From Streptococcus suis (GTDB taxonomy: Bacteria; Bacillota; Bacilli; Lactobacillales; Streptococcaceae), in NCBI RefSeq assembly GCF_002960625.1, contig NZ_POJH01000055.1, positions 18,650-82,649 on the forward strand: a stretch of 64,000 nt of DNA, in the 5' to 3' direction. A program made the translations under genes and the position numbers. Below the pieces are notes generated by a model. That model did not search any database. It worked only from the letters and a program-made list of their open reading frames with translations, and had not been told where the DNA came from. Positions 1 through 8,706 of this stretch are shown here, one piece after another (the stretch's first letter is position 1; each line of letters opens with the position of its first letter).

Positions 1-413
1 GCACCTAAGATAGTCAGCAGTCCAACCGATAGGACTTGAAGGATTTGTTGCTTTCTAGTGTGTTCAGCAAAATTTCTAAGACAAACCAACATGGTTAGAC
101 CAACTGCTAGGGTCATAAAAATATTATTGCTCATGTAAATCTCTTTTGACTGGTAAAGGCTGTTTAGCAGAGTATTGCCAAGAGCCATGATCCCTGCCGC
201 CCCATACAGTCGTAACAAATAGGCTTTGACATTACTCGTATGAAGATAGCCTTCAACCAACATGTAGGCAAAGAAAACTGCGACACAGCGAGTAACCATG
301 TGAAAAACTAGGCTAAGTTGGTCTGGGATAAATCCAGGGACGATATCCAGATGATCCAGCACCATCAAGCCAGCCATAGCGAGTTTCAGTTGATAAGCAT
401 TGTAAGATTTCAA
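1..413 (-). CDS. TraX family membrane protein (C-terminal part beyond window)
   Basis: The reading frame is open from a TTG start at 413 to the left edge, about 137 residues. AGAAGGAGG lies just upstream at 421-429, which decides the start. The visible part begins KSYNAYQLKLAMAGLMVLDH and contains several hydrophobic segments, matching the N-terminal half of the TraX family (named for F-pilin acetylation; of unknown role in streptococci). It follows a 45-residue ORF, and its ribosome binding site overlaps that ORF's stop, so the two are probably translationally coupled. The C-terminus is outside the window, so nothing can be said about whether the gene is intact. Confidence 0.75.
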   Translation of the reverse strand, partial: MKSYNAYQLKLAMAGLMVLDHLDIVPGFIPDQLSLVFHMVTRCVAVFFAYMLVEGYLHTSNVKAYLLRLYGAAGIMALGNTLLNSLYQSKEIYMSNNIFMTLAVGLTMLVCLRNFAEHTRKQQILQVLSVGLLTILG

Positions 414-425
414 GATAACCTCCTT

Positions 426-563
426 CTAGTACATCCAGTTGCGGTGCAACAATTCATGTTCGAGCTCAAATAAAAATTGGGCTTCTTTTTCTTGCTCTTC
501 TGGCTGTTTGCTTGCTTGTGATTTATCAAACACTTGCTTGACTTGTAAAAATTTGAATGACAT
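426..563 (-). CDS. Small hypothetical protein, 45 aa
   Basis: ATG at 563 is preceded by AAGAAGGAAA at good spacing and ends in TAG at 426-428, overlapping the ribosome binding site of the TraX-like gene. The product starts MSFKFLQVKQVFDK and has a polar, Glu/Gln-rich middle (PEEQEKEAQF) that is probably helical. It has no signal peptide or membrane segment. I do not recognise the family. The tight coupling to the TraX-like gene and the clean ribosome binding site argue that it is translated. Confidence 0.55.
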   Translation of the reverse strand: MSFKFLQVKQVFDKSQASKQPEEQEKEAQFLFELEHELLHRNWMY

Positions 564-642
564 ATTGATTTCCTTCTTTCTATTTCTTATGAGTCTATTA
601 TAGAAAATAGTGCGCCTGTACTCTCTTACAATTCTGACTTAA

Positions 643-660
643 AACCTTACAAGATTGTAA
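643..660. promoter_or_regulatory. Inverted repeat upstream of the small-ORF/traX-like unit
   Basis: CCTTACAAGATTGTAAGG is a near-perfect palindrome. A second CTTACAA lies at about 625-631, and a TATAAT for the leftward genes lies at 597-602 (minus strand). It could be an operator for the small ORF and traX-like pair, but no -35 box of good quality is visible. Confidence 0.3.
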
Positions 661-671
661 GGAAAGAAAAA

Positions 672-698
672 AAGACACCATTTTAGGCATCTTTCAAT
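672..698 (-). terminator. Terminator after the ATP-grasp gene
   Basis: On the minus strand GATGCC-TAAAAT-GGTGTC (with G-U pairs) is followed by TTTTTTTC, directly after the stop codon of the ATP-grasp gene. Confidence 0.6.
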
Positions 699-703
699 TC
701 ATT

Positions 704-1870
704 CTATTTAGTTAAACCAATGTAGGCAATCATTTCATCCAACTCTTCCTTGCTCTCTGTCACAAGGAGGTAGGCATCATTTCCTTGCAATTCTGCAAAG
801 GCATCGGGCATGCGTTTGACGGTTTTAATCTTACCAGCAAATTTCTGATGAATGTCATCTGCAGAGTGAACATAGTCAGTTGTATCTCGGCGAGTTGCGA
901 CCAAGCAGTATTGTGGTTCAAATCTACGTTCCTCAACTGTACCACCTGTTGCGATATTAGCATAGTCACGGAAGAGATCAATGGAATGGGCATAGTTGTA
1001 GGCTTCAACTGTGAAACCACCTGCCATACGGTTATTGTATTCAATGGCAATGTAGTCGTCCCCATCCTTGAAAAATTCAATATGGAAAAAACGCTCTCTC
1101 ATACCAAAAGCCTTGATAATAGCTCTGCCATATTCCACCAACTTTGGATCTAGTTCTTTCTCGATAAAGTAGGCATTGTCCTTCTTGGTTTGCATCAATT
1201 CAAATGGAGTATGAACATAAGTCAAGCCTGTTTCAAAGACAACATTGCCGTCATGGTCTAACAAACCATCATAAGTAGTGATAATACTTGAATTGACGAA
1301 TTTTTCAAAGAAATAGACAGTGGTTCTATCCCAGTTTTCGATAAATCGCTCAAAATCTTCTTTATTTTCGATTTTGAAGGTACCAGATGCACCAACACCG
1401 TTATCTGGCTTAGCAATCATGGGAAAACCAACATTCTTCAAGGCTCTACCAAAATCACGTTCTGTTTTGACAACAACACCAGGAACGACTGGAACTCCTG
1501 CTTTTTTGAAATATTTTTTCATCTCAGACTTAAATTTAGTCTTTTTCAGGTGTTTTGGCTTAGCTCCAAAGATATTGAATTGTTCGCGGAGAGCCGCATC
1601 GTTTTCCAACCAATGCTCATTGTGGGATTCCACACGGTCAATCGGACCATGCTTGTATATCAAGAAGGCAGCTGCACGCTTGACTTCATCAATATTTTCC
1701 AAATCTTCCACACGGAAGTATTCTGTAAGGGCATGGCGGAGCTCCTCAGGCAGTTGGTCGTAGGGTTCTTGCCCGATACCTAGAACCGTAACGCCTTCTT
1801 TTTTAGCCAATTCAATGGTAAAAGGTTGAAAATTTTCTGGATAAAAAGGGGAAATAACGAGATAATTCAT
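704..1870 (-). CDS. ATP-grasp domain carboxylate-amine ligase-like protein
   Basis: The protein has 388 residues. After an N-terminal preATP-grasp-like region (to about 100) comes an ATP-grasp fold: lysine-rich ATP-binding segment around 130-155 (PMIAKPDNGVGASG) and a metal-binding core (AIEYNNRMAGGF) near 275. These are the marks of enzymes that join a carboxylate to an amine or thiol through an acyl-phosphate. The substrate cannot be read from sequence. The two downstream genes are esterases and the three are closely spaced (17 and 21 bp), so they are likely cotranscribed. The start ATG follows AGAAAGGA-type upstream sequence. Confidence 0.8.
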   Translation of the reverse strand: MNYLVISPFYPENFQPFTIELAKKEGVTVLGIGQEPYDQLPEELRHALTEYFRVEDLENIDEVKRAAAFLIYKHGPIDRVESHNEHWLENDAALREQFNIFGAKPKHLKKTKFKSEMKKYFKKAGVPVVPGVVVKTERDFGRALKNVGFPMIAKPDNGVGASGTFKIENKEDFERFIENWDRTTVYFFEKFVNSSIITTYDGLLDHDGNVVFETGLTYVHTPFELMQTKKDNAYFIEKELDPKLVEYGRAIIKAFGMRERFFHIEFFKDGDDYIAIEYNNRMAGGFTVEAYNYAHSIDLFRDYANIATGGTVEERRFEPQYCLVATRRDTTDYVHSADDIHQKFAGKIKTVKRMPDAFAELQGNDAYLLVTESKEELDEMIAYIGLTK

Positions 1871-1887
1871 AGGCAGTCCTTTCTAGT

Positions 1888-2640
1888 TTATAGTCCGATT
1901 GAGTGGAGGAAGAATGGCATTTGTTTTCTCCACCAAACCCAGTCGTGCGCCACATCCGTGCCCCAGGTATCGAACCAAGCTGGGATATTCTTCTCTTCAA
2001 AGGCGCGCTTGAGATTATAGAATGAATCCAATCCATCCTGTTCCCAATCGCCCAAACCTGTGCAGACGATAATATCAGCCTGACGGTATTTATCGATAAA
2101 CCAGCCGTCGTTTTGGTTCCAGATATAGTCAGATGGTGAGTTTTGATAAACAGCATCGTCATGGCCATAGTCTTGATTATTGTTGAAAAAACGAGCATCA
2201 TAGACACCTGAAAGGGCGATAACTTTTGTGAAAACATCTGGATGCTGGAGGAAGAAATTCAGCGCGTGGTAGGCCCCCATAGAGCAACCAGTCGTCATCA
2301 TACCGTCAAACCAACCAGTTTTATGTTTGATAAATGGAATAGCTTCTTCAATCACATAGCGCTCATAAGCACGGTGAGCTTCTGCCTTGTCATGGATGGA
2401 TTTCCAATCCGCCAACCAGCTTTCTTTATCATGACTGGTTAGAGTGAAAAATTGGACATTGCCAGCCTCAATCGAACCACGGCAGGCTTCAATCATCCCA
2501 AAATCTGCGTATTCATTGTACGAACCGCCTGATGAGGCAAAAACAACTACTGGAATACCCGCGTGACCATATCTGTTCACATTCATTTCTCGACCAAGAT
2601 GGCCAGACCAGTGACTTAAAAATTCTACATGCATATTCAT
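1888..2640 (-). CDS. Putative esterase, alpha/beta-hydrolase fold (esterase D-like)
   Basis: The protein has 250 residues. The nucleophile elbow GCSMGAYHAL (Ser near 119) fits the GxSxG motif of the EstD/S-formylglutathione hydrolase-like esterase family. An acidic residue in VCTGLGDWE and a C-terminal histidine in DVAHDWVWW complete a plausible triad. No signal peptide, so it is cytoplasmic. It lies between the ATP-grasp gene and a second esterase of the same broad family, which suggests one operon acting on ester-linked compounds; the substrate is unknown. Confidence 0.8.
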   Translation of the reverse strand: MNMHVEFLSHWSGHLGREMNVNRYGHAGIPVVVFASSGGSYNEYADFGMIEACRGSIEAGNVQFFTLTSHDKESWLADWKSIHDKAEAHRAYERYVIEEAIPFIKHKTGWFDGMMTTGCSMGAYHALNFFLQHPDVFTKVIALSGVYDARFFNNNQDYGHDDAVYQNSPSDYIWNQNDGWFIDKYRQADIIVCTGLGDWEQDGLDSFYNLKRAFEEKNIPAWFDTWGTDVAHDWVWWRKQMPFFLHSIGL

Positions 2641-2661
2641 TCTCCTAACTAATTCTTTACA

Positions 2662-3486
2662 TTACCACTTTTCGCTTAAAAAGCGCAAGCAATCTGGCAA
2701 ATAAGCTGCCCAGGCTTCCTCATTATGGACGGCACCAGAAACAACTTCCAAGGCGATATTGTCCAAATCAACGCCTCCCGCTATCAATTGACGATAGTAG
2801 GTCAGCGAGGAATTGATATAGGCCTGTTTGATATTACCTGCCATGAGGGTCTTGTCGGTATCATCTGCTTCTTCTGTCCCAACGTAGATATAAACTCGTT
2901 GATCCTTATCCAAGTCCTGACGCTCAATGTAGCGGTCAAAGGCTTCTTGATGGAGCCAGTTGGCAGATGAAAATACTCCCAGACAACCGATTTGGTCCTG
3001 ATAGGACAGTCCCATAAATTGAGTGATGTTGCCACCAAGTGACGAGCCAATCATCGCAGTATGGAGTTTATCGGACTTAGTGCGATAGGTTTGGTCGATA
3101 AAAGGTTTGACCACATCCATTACAAATTCAGCATATAAAGTACCCTTGCCACCAAACTGAATTCCAGGGATACCCATTTCGCTAAACTTCCAGGCAGCGT
3201 ACTCATGCATACGCTCAGCACCATCATTGTCAATGGCTACAATAATCATCTTTGCAATATCGGGATTTCGCTTGATTGTCGGAATGACTTTCCAAGAATG
3301 ACCTGAAAATGCTTCTTTACTATACAATACATTTTGACCATCATGGAAATAGACAACAGGATAAGAAGTTTCTAAGTCTTCCTCATATCCTTTCGGTAAC
3401 AGGACTCGAATTCGTCGATTTCTACCTGTAAAGGGAACTTCTAATTCATGAGTTTTCATATCCAAATAAAAGTAGGATTTATTCAT
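2662..3486 (-). CDS. Alpha/beta-hydrolase-fold esterase (enterochelin esterase-like)
   Basis: The protein has 274 residues. PVVYFHDGQNVL (about 44-55) is typical of the esterase D/enterochelin esterase group, the serine elbow is MIGSSLGGN (about 145), and a late histidine occurs in VSGAVHNEEAW. It is the first gene of a three-gene leftward unit. An extended -10 promoter (TGGTATAAT) lies 30 bp upstream on the minus strand, with a 21-bp palindrome behind it. The substrate is unknown. Confidence 0.8.
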   Translation of the reverse strand: MNKSYFYLDMKTHELEVPFTGRNRRIRVLLPKGYEEDLETSYPVVYFHDGQNVLYSKEAFSGHSWKVIPTIKRNPDIAKMIIVAIDNDGAERMHEYAAWKFSEMGIPGIQFGGKGTLYAEFVMDVVKPFIDQTYRTKSDKLHTAMIGSSLGGNITQFMGLSYQDQIGCLGVFSSANWLHQEAFDRYIERQDLDKDQRVYIYVGTEEADDTDKTLMAGNIKQAYINSSLTYYRQLIAGGVDLDNIALEVVSGAVHNEEAWAAYLPDCLRFLSEKW

Positions 3487-3516
3487 AGATATCTCTTTCT
3501 AAACAGTGTTTTTAGT

Positions 3517-3550
3517 ATTATACCACAGATTTTCTGAAATATTCAGAAAA
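3517..3550 (-). promoter_or_regulatory. Promoter with palindromic operator for the esterase operon
   Basis: On the minus strand TGG-TATAAT (3517-3522) is an extended -10. Immediately upstream, 3530-3550 forms a palindrome with 9-bp perfect arms (TTTTCTGAA-ATA-TTCAGAAAA), placed where a -35 box would be. It may be an operator, or a weak bidirectional terminator for the gene behind it. Confidence 0.5.
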
Positions 3551-3568
3551 TTTAGTTTTTTTATTTCA

Positions 3569-4606
3569 TTATTCTGATTTTCCGAACAATTTTTGCTCAG
3601 TTTTTAAGCGTTCCTCGTAGACTCGACGGTAACGTTCCAGTTCTTTCAGTTCACGACTGGTCAGATTTTCAAATATAGCCAATTCAATCCTGTCCTTATC
3701 ACGTCGCCAGGTCGCAACCAGTCGTCCCTTGTAGAAAACAACGGGTTTGACAATGCCTGTCAGCGTATACATCTGGCGGATATGTCTGGGGTCAAAGAAG
3801 GGATTGGCTTTCTTTTCATAGCCTAGTAAGAGTTGGTCAAAACCTGCAATGAAGAGGCATTCAGGTAATTCAGCTTCTTCTAATTCTCCTAGATAAAAAC
3901 GTTCTTCTCCTGCTACTTCAAGAGTTTTCAGGTCTAATTGCTTCATCCATTTTAGGACCGTCGATTTATTTTCCTTGAAATAGTAACGGGCATCCGCAAG
4001 GCTGACAGGCCCAAAACCTGCAAAATACCGTCGAGCGATTTCCAGCTCTGCTTTTTCCCGCGAAAGTGGCTGAAAGTCTGTCAGACGATGAAAACGCTTG
4101 GCACCGTACTCTTGGTAGACTTCCCCACGCTCGACCATGTAGCGAAAAAGACCGCCCCAAGCATTAAAGACCAGCTTCTCCTCTTCCTGCGTCATCTTTT
4201 CCCCACGGCAAAGGACCTTGAGATCCTCACGGGTCATAGAACTTTGTCCAAGGGCTTCTAAAATCAGCTGGTGATATTTCTGCTTGGTCTGGGGGCTAAA
4301 CCCGTCCTGTCCTTCTGTCTTGAGGTAGTCGGTGCTGGCCAGCCGCCCCTCATGGATATAGAGGGGAATTTCCGACTTGAGATAGGCATGGACCGTTCGC
4401 CGAATGGACCACTGGCGTGTCAACTCCTCCTGCCAGCTCCCCTCATGGAAATCCTCCGCTGTCATACGGTTGCGAAATCCGACATGAACATAGGGCTGAA
4501 ACTGAGCCTGTAAGCCGTTAAGATTTCGGCAGATTTGCTGAACAGACTGGGGTGTCAATAAGCCCTGTTTCTTCAGGATAATCCCCTTCCAAGTATCGTG
4601 ATTCAT
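3569..4606 (-). CDS. Winged-helix DNA-binding protein, YcaQ/AlkZ-like (HTH_42)
   Basis: I chose ATG 4606 (MNHDTWKGI) because AAGGAG precedes it; the frame extends 13 codons further without a better site. The 345-residue product resembles the winged-helix family that includes crosslink-repair glycosylases such as YcaQ: GLQAQFQPYVHVGFRNRM (about 33-50), a WSIRRTVHAYL segment, and repeated winged-helix modules. Whether the catalytic QxQ-type motif of true glycosylases is kept is not certain: the visible GLQAQF fits Q-x-Q. It is likely cytoplasmic and monocistronic. Confidence 0.7.
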   Translation of the reverse strand: MNHDTWKGIILKKQGLLTPQSVQQICRNLNGLQAQFQPYVHVGFRNRMTAEDFHEGSWQEELTRQWSIRRTVHAYLKSEIPLYIHEGRLASTDYLKTEGQDGFSPQTKQKYHQLILEALGQSSMTREDLKVLCRGEKMTQEEEKLVFNAWGGLFRYMVERGEVYQEYGAKRFHRLTDFQPLSREKAELEIARRYFAGFGPVSLADARYYFKENKSTVLKWMKQLDLKTLEVAGEERFYLGELEEAELPECLFIAGFDQLLLGYEKKANPFFDPRHIRQMYTLTGIVKPVVFYKGRLVATWRRDKDRIELAIFENLTSRELKELERYRRVYEERLKTEQKLFGKSE

Positions 4607-4641
4607 TCGTTTCTCCTTCGCTTTTCTAACCCCAGTATAAC

Positions 4642-4664
4642 ACAAAAGACACCCGAAGGTGTCT
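4642..4664 (-). terminator. UUCG-loop terminator after the toxin-antitoxin genes
   Basis: On the minus strand AGACACC-TTCG-GGTGTCT is followed by TTTGTG. The stem is nearly identical to the one at 5266-5288. Confidence 0.8.
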
Positions 4665-4678
4665 GGTATGAAATTCTA

Positions 4679-4957
4679 TCATTTCAACTTCTTATAAATT
4701 TCCGAGCGATGTCCTACATGAAGATTGAGGAGTACCAGTTCTCCATCATCAACCACAGCAATAATGCGATAGTTTCCAACACGGAAGCGGACATAGCCAG
4801 CTAGATTGCCCGTCAGGTATTTTCCTGGAGAACGAGGAAAATCCACATCTACCAGATGCTTATCAATCCACCTAGCAATCTGACGACTGGTTCCCTTATC
4901 GAGCTTGTCCATATCCTCAAAGAAACTCGGGGCATAGTCCACACGATACTTAGCCAT
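4679..4957 (-). CDS. RelE/ParE-family toxin
   Basis: The protein has 92 residues, the usual size. It begins MAKYRVDYAPSFFEDMDKL and contains the family's hallmark C-terminal strands (GYVRFRVGNYRIIAVVDDGE; then HVGHRSEIYK). RelE-type members cleave mRNA on the ribosome, ParE-type members poison gyrase; the sequence does not settle which. Its start overlaps the antitoxin end by 8 bp, the standard arrangement for a coupled toxin-antitoxin pair. A terminator follows at once. Confidence 0.85.
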   Translation of the reverse strand: MAKYRVDYAPSFFEDMDKLDKGTSRQIARWIDKHLVDVDFPRSPGKYLTGNLAGYVRFRVGNYRIIAVVDDGELVLLNLHVGHRSEIYKKLK

Positions 4958-5183
4958 AGCGTCTCATCATTTCTTCATGGCTATAGGTTTTCTTACCCTT
5001 GTCAGACCACTCTTGGTAGGTTTTTTCTGCCTTTACCAGATCGTACATATCTTCTAATTTTTCTAAAACTGCTTCCCGAATGAAGTCCGTCTTGGTCATG
5101 TGCTGACCAGCAGATACTTCCTCGATTAACTGGACCAAATCTTCGTCAAAGCGCACCGCAATCGGTTTTGATAAGGTTGGCAT
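4950..5183 (-). CDS. Ribbon-helix-helix antitoxin of the RelE/ParE pair
   Basis: I chose ATG 5183 (MPTLSKPIAVRFDEDL); an in-frame GTG at 5192 overlaps the GGAGAGG site and is less likely. The 77-residue product has an N-terminal ribbon-helix-helix (strand KPIAVRFDED, helix VQLIEEVSAG, helix TKTDFIREAVLEKLEDM) and an acidic, unstructured C-terminus suited to wrapping the toxin. It probably autoregulates by binding the palindrome at 5200-5216. Confidence 0.85.
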   Translation of the reverse strand: MPTLSKPIAVRFDEDLVQLIEEVSAGQHMTKTDFIREAVLEKLEDMYDLVKAEKTYQEWSDKGKKTYSHEEMMRRYG

Positions 5184-5199
5184 TTCTATCACCTCTCCA

Positions 5200-5244
5200 T
5201 GTTTACTATGTAAACATTATAGTCTGAAATAGGAAAAATGTCAA
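5200..5244 (-). promoter_or_regulatory. Promoter and operator of the toxin-antitoxin operon
   Basis: On the minus strand TTGACA (5239-5244), a 17-bp spacer and TATAAT (5216-5221) form a consensus promoter. The palindrome GTTTAC-TAT-GTAAAC (5201-5215) starts directly after the -10 box, over the transcription start, so bound antitoxin would block transcription. Confidence 0.85.
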
Positions 5245-5265
5245 TCAACTTTCCAGACAACACAA

Positions 5266-5288
5266 AAGACACCCGAAGGTGTCTGGAG
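5266..5288 (-). terminator. UUCG-loop terminator after trmFO
   Basis: CAGACACC-TTCG-GGTGTCT then TTTTGTG on the minus strand, 14 bp after the trmFO stop codon. It is almost the same sequence as the terminator at 4642-4664. Confidence 0.8.
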
Positions 5289-5301
5289 TTAACTGATTAT
5301 T

Positions 5302-6636
5302 TTAGTAAGCCAAAAACTCTTCCAAGTCCTTGAGGGAACGCTCTGCTATTGCCTCATAACGCTCCTTTTTATCGCGGATACGCGGACCGTCTAGCTCCTT
5401 GATGATACCAAAGTTGACATTCATAGGCTGGAAGTGCTTGCTTTCGGTGTGGGTGATGTAGAATGGCAGAGCACCGATGGCTGTGGTCTGCGGGAAGATG
5501 ACTGGCTCTTCGCCACGGAAACGGCGAACAGCGTTGATACCAGCCACTAAGCCAGAGGCGGCAGACTCGACATAGCCTTCAACTCCTGTCATTTGACCTG
5601 CAAAGAATAGATTTGGATTTTTCTTGGTCGCAAAGGTCTGTTCCAATAAGTTTGGCGAATCCATATAGGAATTGCGGTGCATAACACCGTAGCGGACAAA
5701 CTCAGCATTTTCAAGCCCTGGAATCATCTGGAAGACCCGCTTCTGCTCACCCCACTTGAGATGAGTTTGGAAGCCGACAATGTTATAAAGGCTACCTGCT
5801 GCGTTATCCTGACGGAGTTGCACAACTGCGTACGGAGTCTTGTATTCGCCGTCACGAGGTCCCTTGTAGTCTTCTGGGTATTCCAGACCAACTGGTTTCA
5901 TTGGGCCATATAACATTGTTTTGATGCCACGTTTGGCCATGACCTCAATGGGCATACAGCCTTCAAAGTATTTTTCTTTTTCAAAGGAATTGAGCGGAGC
6001 TTCCTCAGCTGAAATCAAAGCCTCATAGAAAGCGGTGAACTGCTCCTTGTTCATCGGAGCATTGAGATAGGCAGCCTCTCCCTTGTCATACCGGGACTTG
6101 AGATAGACCAAATCCATGTTAATGGTCGAGCTGTCCACAATCGGTGCTGCCGCATCGTAGAAGTAAAAACCGTCGCCACCATTCAGTGCGTGAATCTTCT
6201 CTGCCAAGGCGTCTGATGTCAAAGGCCCCGTCGCGATAACTGTGATGGCATCTTCTGGAATGTCCGTAATCTCGCCACGAATGACCTCAATCAGTGGGTG
6301 ATTGTGAATCTCATCTGTAACCGCTTGGGAGAAATTCTCACGGTCCATGGCCATGGCCCCGCCAGCAGGCACACGGTGAGCTTCACCAGCCCGCATGATG
6401 ATGGAATCCAAGCGACGCATTTCTTCCTTGAGCAGACCGACAGCGTTGGTCAAACTATCACCACGGAAAGAGTTAGAACAAACCAACTCCGCAAAATTGT
6501 CCGTCTTGTGCTGGGGCGTCGGCTTGACACCACGCATCTCGTAGAGTTTGACAGGAATGCCACGCTTGGCAATCTGATAAGCCGCTTCTGAGCCAGCCAA
6601 GCCAGCTCCGATAACGTTAATGTGGGTTTGAGACAT
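5302..6636 (-). CDS. trmFO: Methylenetetrahydrofolate--tRNA-(uracil-5-)-methyltransferase (FAD)
   Basis: The 444-residue protein has the family's full length. The N-terminal FAD motif is [17 protein letters not shown] (about 8-24). The flavin end motif [20 protein letters not shown] sits around 350-370. TrmFO makes the C5 methyl of uridine 54 in the T-loop of tRNA using methylenetetrahydrofolate and FADH2, in the cytoplasm. The gene is alone between a terminator on the left and a divergent-looking hairpin region on the right. Confidence 0.95.
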   Translation of the reverse strand: MSQTHINVIGAGLAGSEAAYQIAKRGIPVKLYEMRGVKPTPQHKTDNFAELVCSNSFRGDSLTNAVGLLKEEMRRLDSIIMRAGEAHRVPAGGAMAMDRENFSQAVTDEIHNHPLIEVIRGEITDIPEDAITVIATGPLTSDALAEKIHALNGGDGFYFYDAAAPIVDSSTINMDLVYLKSRYDKGEAAYLNAPMNKEQFTAFYEALISAEEAPLNSFEKEKYFEGCMPIEVMAKRGIKTMLYGPMKPVGLEYPEDYKGPRDGEYKTPYAVVQLRQDNAAGSLYNIVGFQTHLKWGEQKRVFQMIPGLENAEFVRYGVMHRNSYMDSPNLLEQTFATKKNPNLFFAGQMTGVEGYVESAASGLVAGINAVRRFRGEEPVIFPQTTAIGALPFYITHTESKHFQPMNVNFGIIKELDGPRIRDKKERYEAIAERSLKDLEEFLAY

Positions 6637-6747
6637 GAAACTAATACCTCTAGCCAGAATACCTGACTACTGTTTGGGAATGACCCAAAACAGAACCTTT
6701 CTAAATTTTTTAACCTATCTAGTATATCAAAAAATGGCTGGAAAAGA

Positions 6748-6783
6748 CAAAAACTACTCTCATGGAGATGAAGGTAGTTTTTG
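6748..6783. terminator. Hairpin between trmFO and the DUF4298 gene
   Basis: CAAAAACTAC ... GTAGTTTTTG are perfect 10-bp arms around a 16-nt loop, with T-rich flanks on both sides. It can end transcripts coming from the DUF4298 gene. A possible trmFO promoter (TATACT near 6720, minus strand) lies just downstream. Confidence 0.7.
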
Positions 6784-6846
6784 TTTACGTAATAAAAGTT
6801 ATGTAAATAACTGTGTCTATAACTAGCATAGACTTTCATTATTGCA

Positions 6847-7155
6847 TTAAACGTCCAATAAAGCCGCACATTCTCTTAGCTTGGCTGCTAATTCTTTTTT
6901 ATCTACAAGCAGATTATAGACACCATCTTCACTCAAGACACCGCAGGGAAGATTTTTAAATTCCCCTCTATCAGCCAAGTCCATATCTTCTAGGAAAGTC
7001 GAACTTTGGTAATAGTCCAGTAATTCCAGATAAGCTGGCTGGCTTGTTTCAACCTGTTCTAGAATTGTTCGTAATGCTGAAACGAGCTGAATTTGGGAAT
7101 TAAATATACTTTCCATCTGTTCAACACGCTGCCTGCTCTGCCATTTTCCATCCAT
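6847..7155 (-). CDS. DUF4298 domain protein
   Basis: The start is ATG 7155, overlapping the pcp stop codon by one base (TGATG). The 102-residue product reads RVEQMESIFN, then a YLELLDYYQSSTFLEDMDLAD segment, then CGVLSEDGVYNLL, the conserved pattern of DUF4298. It is helical, with no membrane segment. Its function is unknown. The overlap means translation depends on pcp. Confidence 0.7.
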   Translation of the reverse strand: MDGKWQSRQRVEQMESIFNSQIQLVSALRTILEQVETSQPAYLELLDYYQSSTFLEDMDLADRGEFKNLPCGVLSEDGVYNLLVDKKELAAKLRECAALLDV

Positions 7156-7802
7156 CAATGCGTCGCCCCTCCAACAGTTTTGATATCTTCCTTGTCCGCA
7201 TAGGCTACAATGGCTGAAATGGCCGCTTCTATCCCTTTGACTATCACCTCAAGGGACATGGACGGAACACCTGGCTTGTCCAAGACCTGCTCAGGAAGAT
7301 AGGGAATATGGAGGAAGCCTGCCTTAGTATTAGGAAAGGATTTTTCAGCCAGATATAGGGCTTGATACATGAGATGGTTGCAGACAAAGGTGCCGGCGGT
7401 ATTGGAAACAGAAGCTGGAATGCCCGCAGAACGAATGGCTTCGACCATGGCCTTGATAGGCAGGGTTGAAAAATATGCTGCTGGGCCATCTGGACGGATG
7501 GTTCTGTCAATTGGCTGCTGTCCTTCATTGTCAGGTATGCGAGCGTCATCCTGGTTAATGGCCACGCGCTCAGGTGTCAAATCTACACGCCCCCCTGCTT
7601 GACCAATGCAAAGCACTACATCAGGTTGATATTCTACCATTTTTTCTTCCAAAACACGAGCAGCCTTATCAAAAACAGTCGGAACTTCGACAATCATAAT
7701 CTCTGCGCCTGCTATGGTAGGGGGTAAGGACTTGATGGTTTCTAAAGCTGGATTGATAGCCTCACCACCAAAAGGATCAAAACCTGTTACTAAAATTTTC
7801 AT
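7155..7802 (-). CDS. pcp: Pyrrolidone-carboxylate peptidase
   Basis: I chose ATG 7802 ([13 protein letters not shown]): GGAGG lies 6 bp upstream and the resulting 215 residues equal the family length. Catalytic residues of this cysteine peptidase family are visible: Glu in LTPERVAIN, Cys in [10 protein letters not shown], His in [11 protein letters not shown]. It removes N-terminal pyroglutamate from peptides in the cytoplasm. The gene overlaps the methyltransferase end by 26 bp and the DUF4298 start by 1 bp. Confidence 0.95.
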   Translation of the reverse strand: MKILVTGFDPFGGEAINPALETIKSLPPTIAGAEIMIVEVPTVFDKAARVLEEKMVEYQPDVVLCIGQAGGRVDLTPERVAINQDDARIPDNEGQQPIDRTIRPDGPAAYFSTLPIKAMVEAIRSAGIPASVSNTAGTFVCNHLMYQALYLAEKSFPNTKAGFLHIPYLPEQVLDKPGVPSMSLEVIVKGIEAAISAIVAYADKEDIKTVGGATH

Positions 7803-8565
7803 CATTTTCCTCCAAAATGATTTCTCCATAATGAAATTTTTGATTGGGTCTGACATGATGTACAAAGCCGAATTTTTCAAAAACTTCATCTCTAAAATGA
7901 GCCTTGATAATGATTTTTCTTCTGGCCACACGCCTGCATTCTTTCAAAAAATCTTCAGACAGGGCCGAATAATTGGCAAAGGGTTTTAGTCCGTCGAGAT
8001 TATCCGATTCCGTAATCTCTTGCGAAAACATGGGGTCCAGGTAAATGATATCAACTGATAGATCGACCTGCTCTTTCAAATATGTCAAACTATCTGTCCA
8101 AATTGTCTGAATAGACCGCATGGCTTGATTAACCGCGTCATTGCCACTATCAAACTCTTTCAGACCTCGGCTCACCATAAAGTGAATAAGCTGTGAACTT
8201 TCCAAGGCTGTCACCTGATGACCCGCACTAGCTAGGACAATACTATCAGAAGCCAGCCCCATGGTACAGTCCAGGACGGTATGTTTATCAGGTCCTAGCA
8301 ATTCCAAAAGCGGATCCCTTCCAGACTTGATACGCAAGATAGCTGTGTCAGGGTGGAAAAAGAAGCGTTGTCCATTTTTTTCTTCCAAAACTAGCTGGTC
8401 CTGATAGACCACAAGCACTGCGTCAGCTTCTGTTTCTGCTAGAATAGACCGGACAGACCTCTTACGACGGTCTTGATAGTCTAGATTGAGCTGCGCTGCT
8501 ATTTCCCTAGCCTGTAAGATCAGGTCATGGTTCATTCGAAGACTGGTTGTGACGATTATTTTCAT
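7777..8565 (-). CDS. Class I SAM-dependent methyltransferase, RsmJ-like
   Basis: The protein has 262 residues. The SAM-binding region is [19 protein letters not shown] (about 95-113) and an acidic catalytic-type motif IIYLDPMF sits near 178. The order and spacing fit the RsmJ/YhiQ group of rRNA guanine methyltransferases, but streptococcal members are distant, so the substrate is uncertain. It is the first gene of a three-gene overlapping unit with pcp and the DUF4298 gene. Confidence 0.7.
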   Translation of the reverse strand: MKIIVTTSLRMNHDLILQAREIAAQLNLDYQDRRKRSVRSILAETEADAVLVVYQDQLVLEEKNGQRFFFHPDTAILRIKSGRDPLLELLGPDKHTVLDCTMGLASDSIVLASAGHQVTALESSQLIHFMVSRGLKEFDSGNDAVNQAMRSIQTIWTDSLTYLKEQVDLSVDIIYLDPMFSQEITESDNLDGLKPFANYSALSEDFLKECRRVARRKIIIKAHFRDEVFEKFGFVHHVRPNQKFHYGEIILEENDENFSNRF

Positions 8566-8616
8566 AAGTCTATTGTACCAGAAATACTGAAAATGTAGTC
8601 TTCATTTTGTAGAAAT

Positions 8617-8706
8617 AACTCTACTCTGGCACAACAACCTTCAAGCGAATATCTGTCGACTGTAATGCTTTTTGAACTTGCACTAAGAAAGCAAGGCCAG
8701 TTATTT
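8617..8706 (-). pseudogene. 88-bp remnant of an immunity-like gene tail
   Basis: 8619-8706 repeats 11881-11967 with about ten differences and encodes a C-terminal tail ending TDIRLKVVVPE, as in the gene at 11883-12743. Nothing of the rest of that gene is present here. It abuts the stop codon of the next gene, so it marks a recombination boundary of the toxin/immunity region. Confidence 0.75.

Noticed and set aside
1320..1763. 147-codon plus-strand ORF opposite the ATP-grasp gene
   Set aside because: No ribosome binding site, lies wholly inside a conserved gene on the other strand, low-complexity product.
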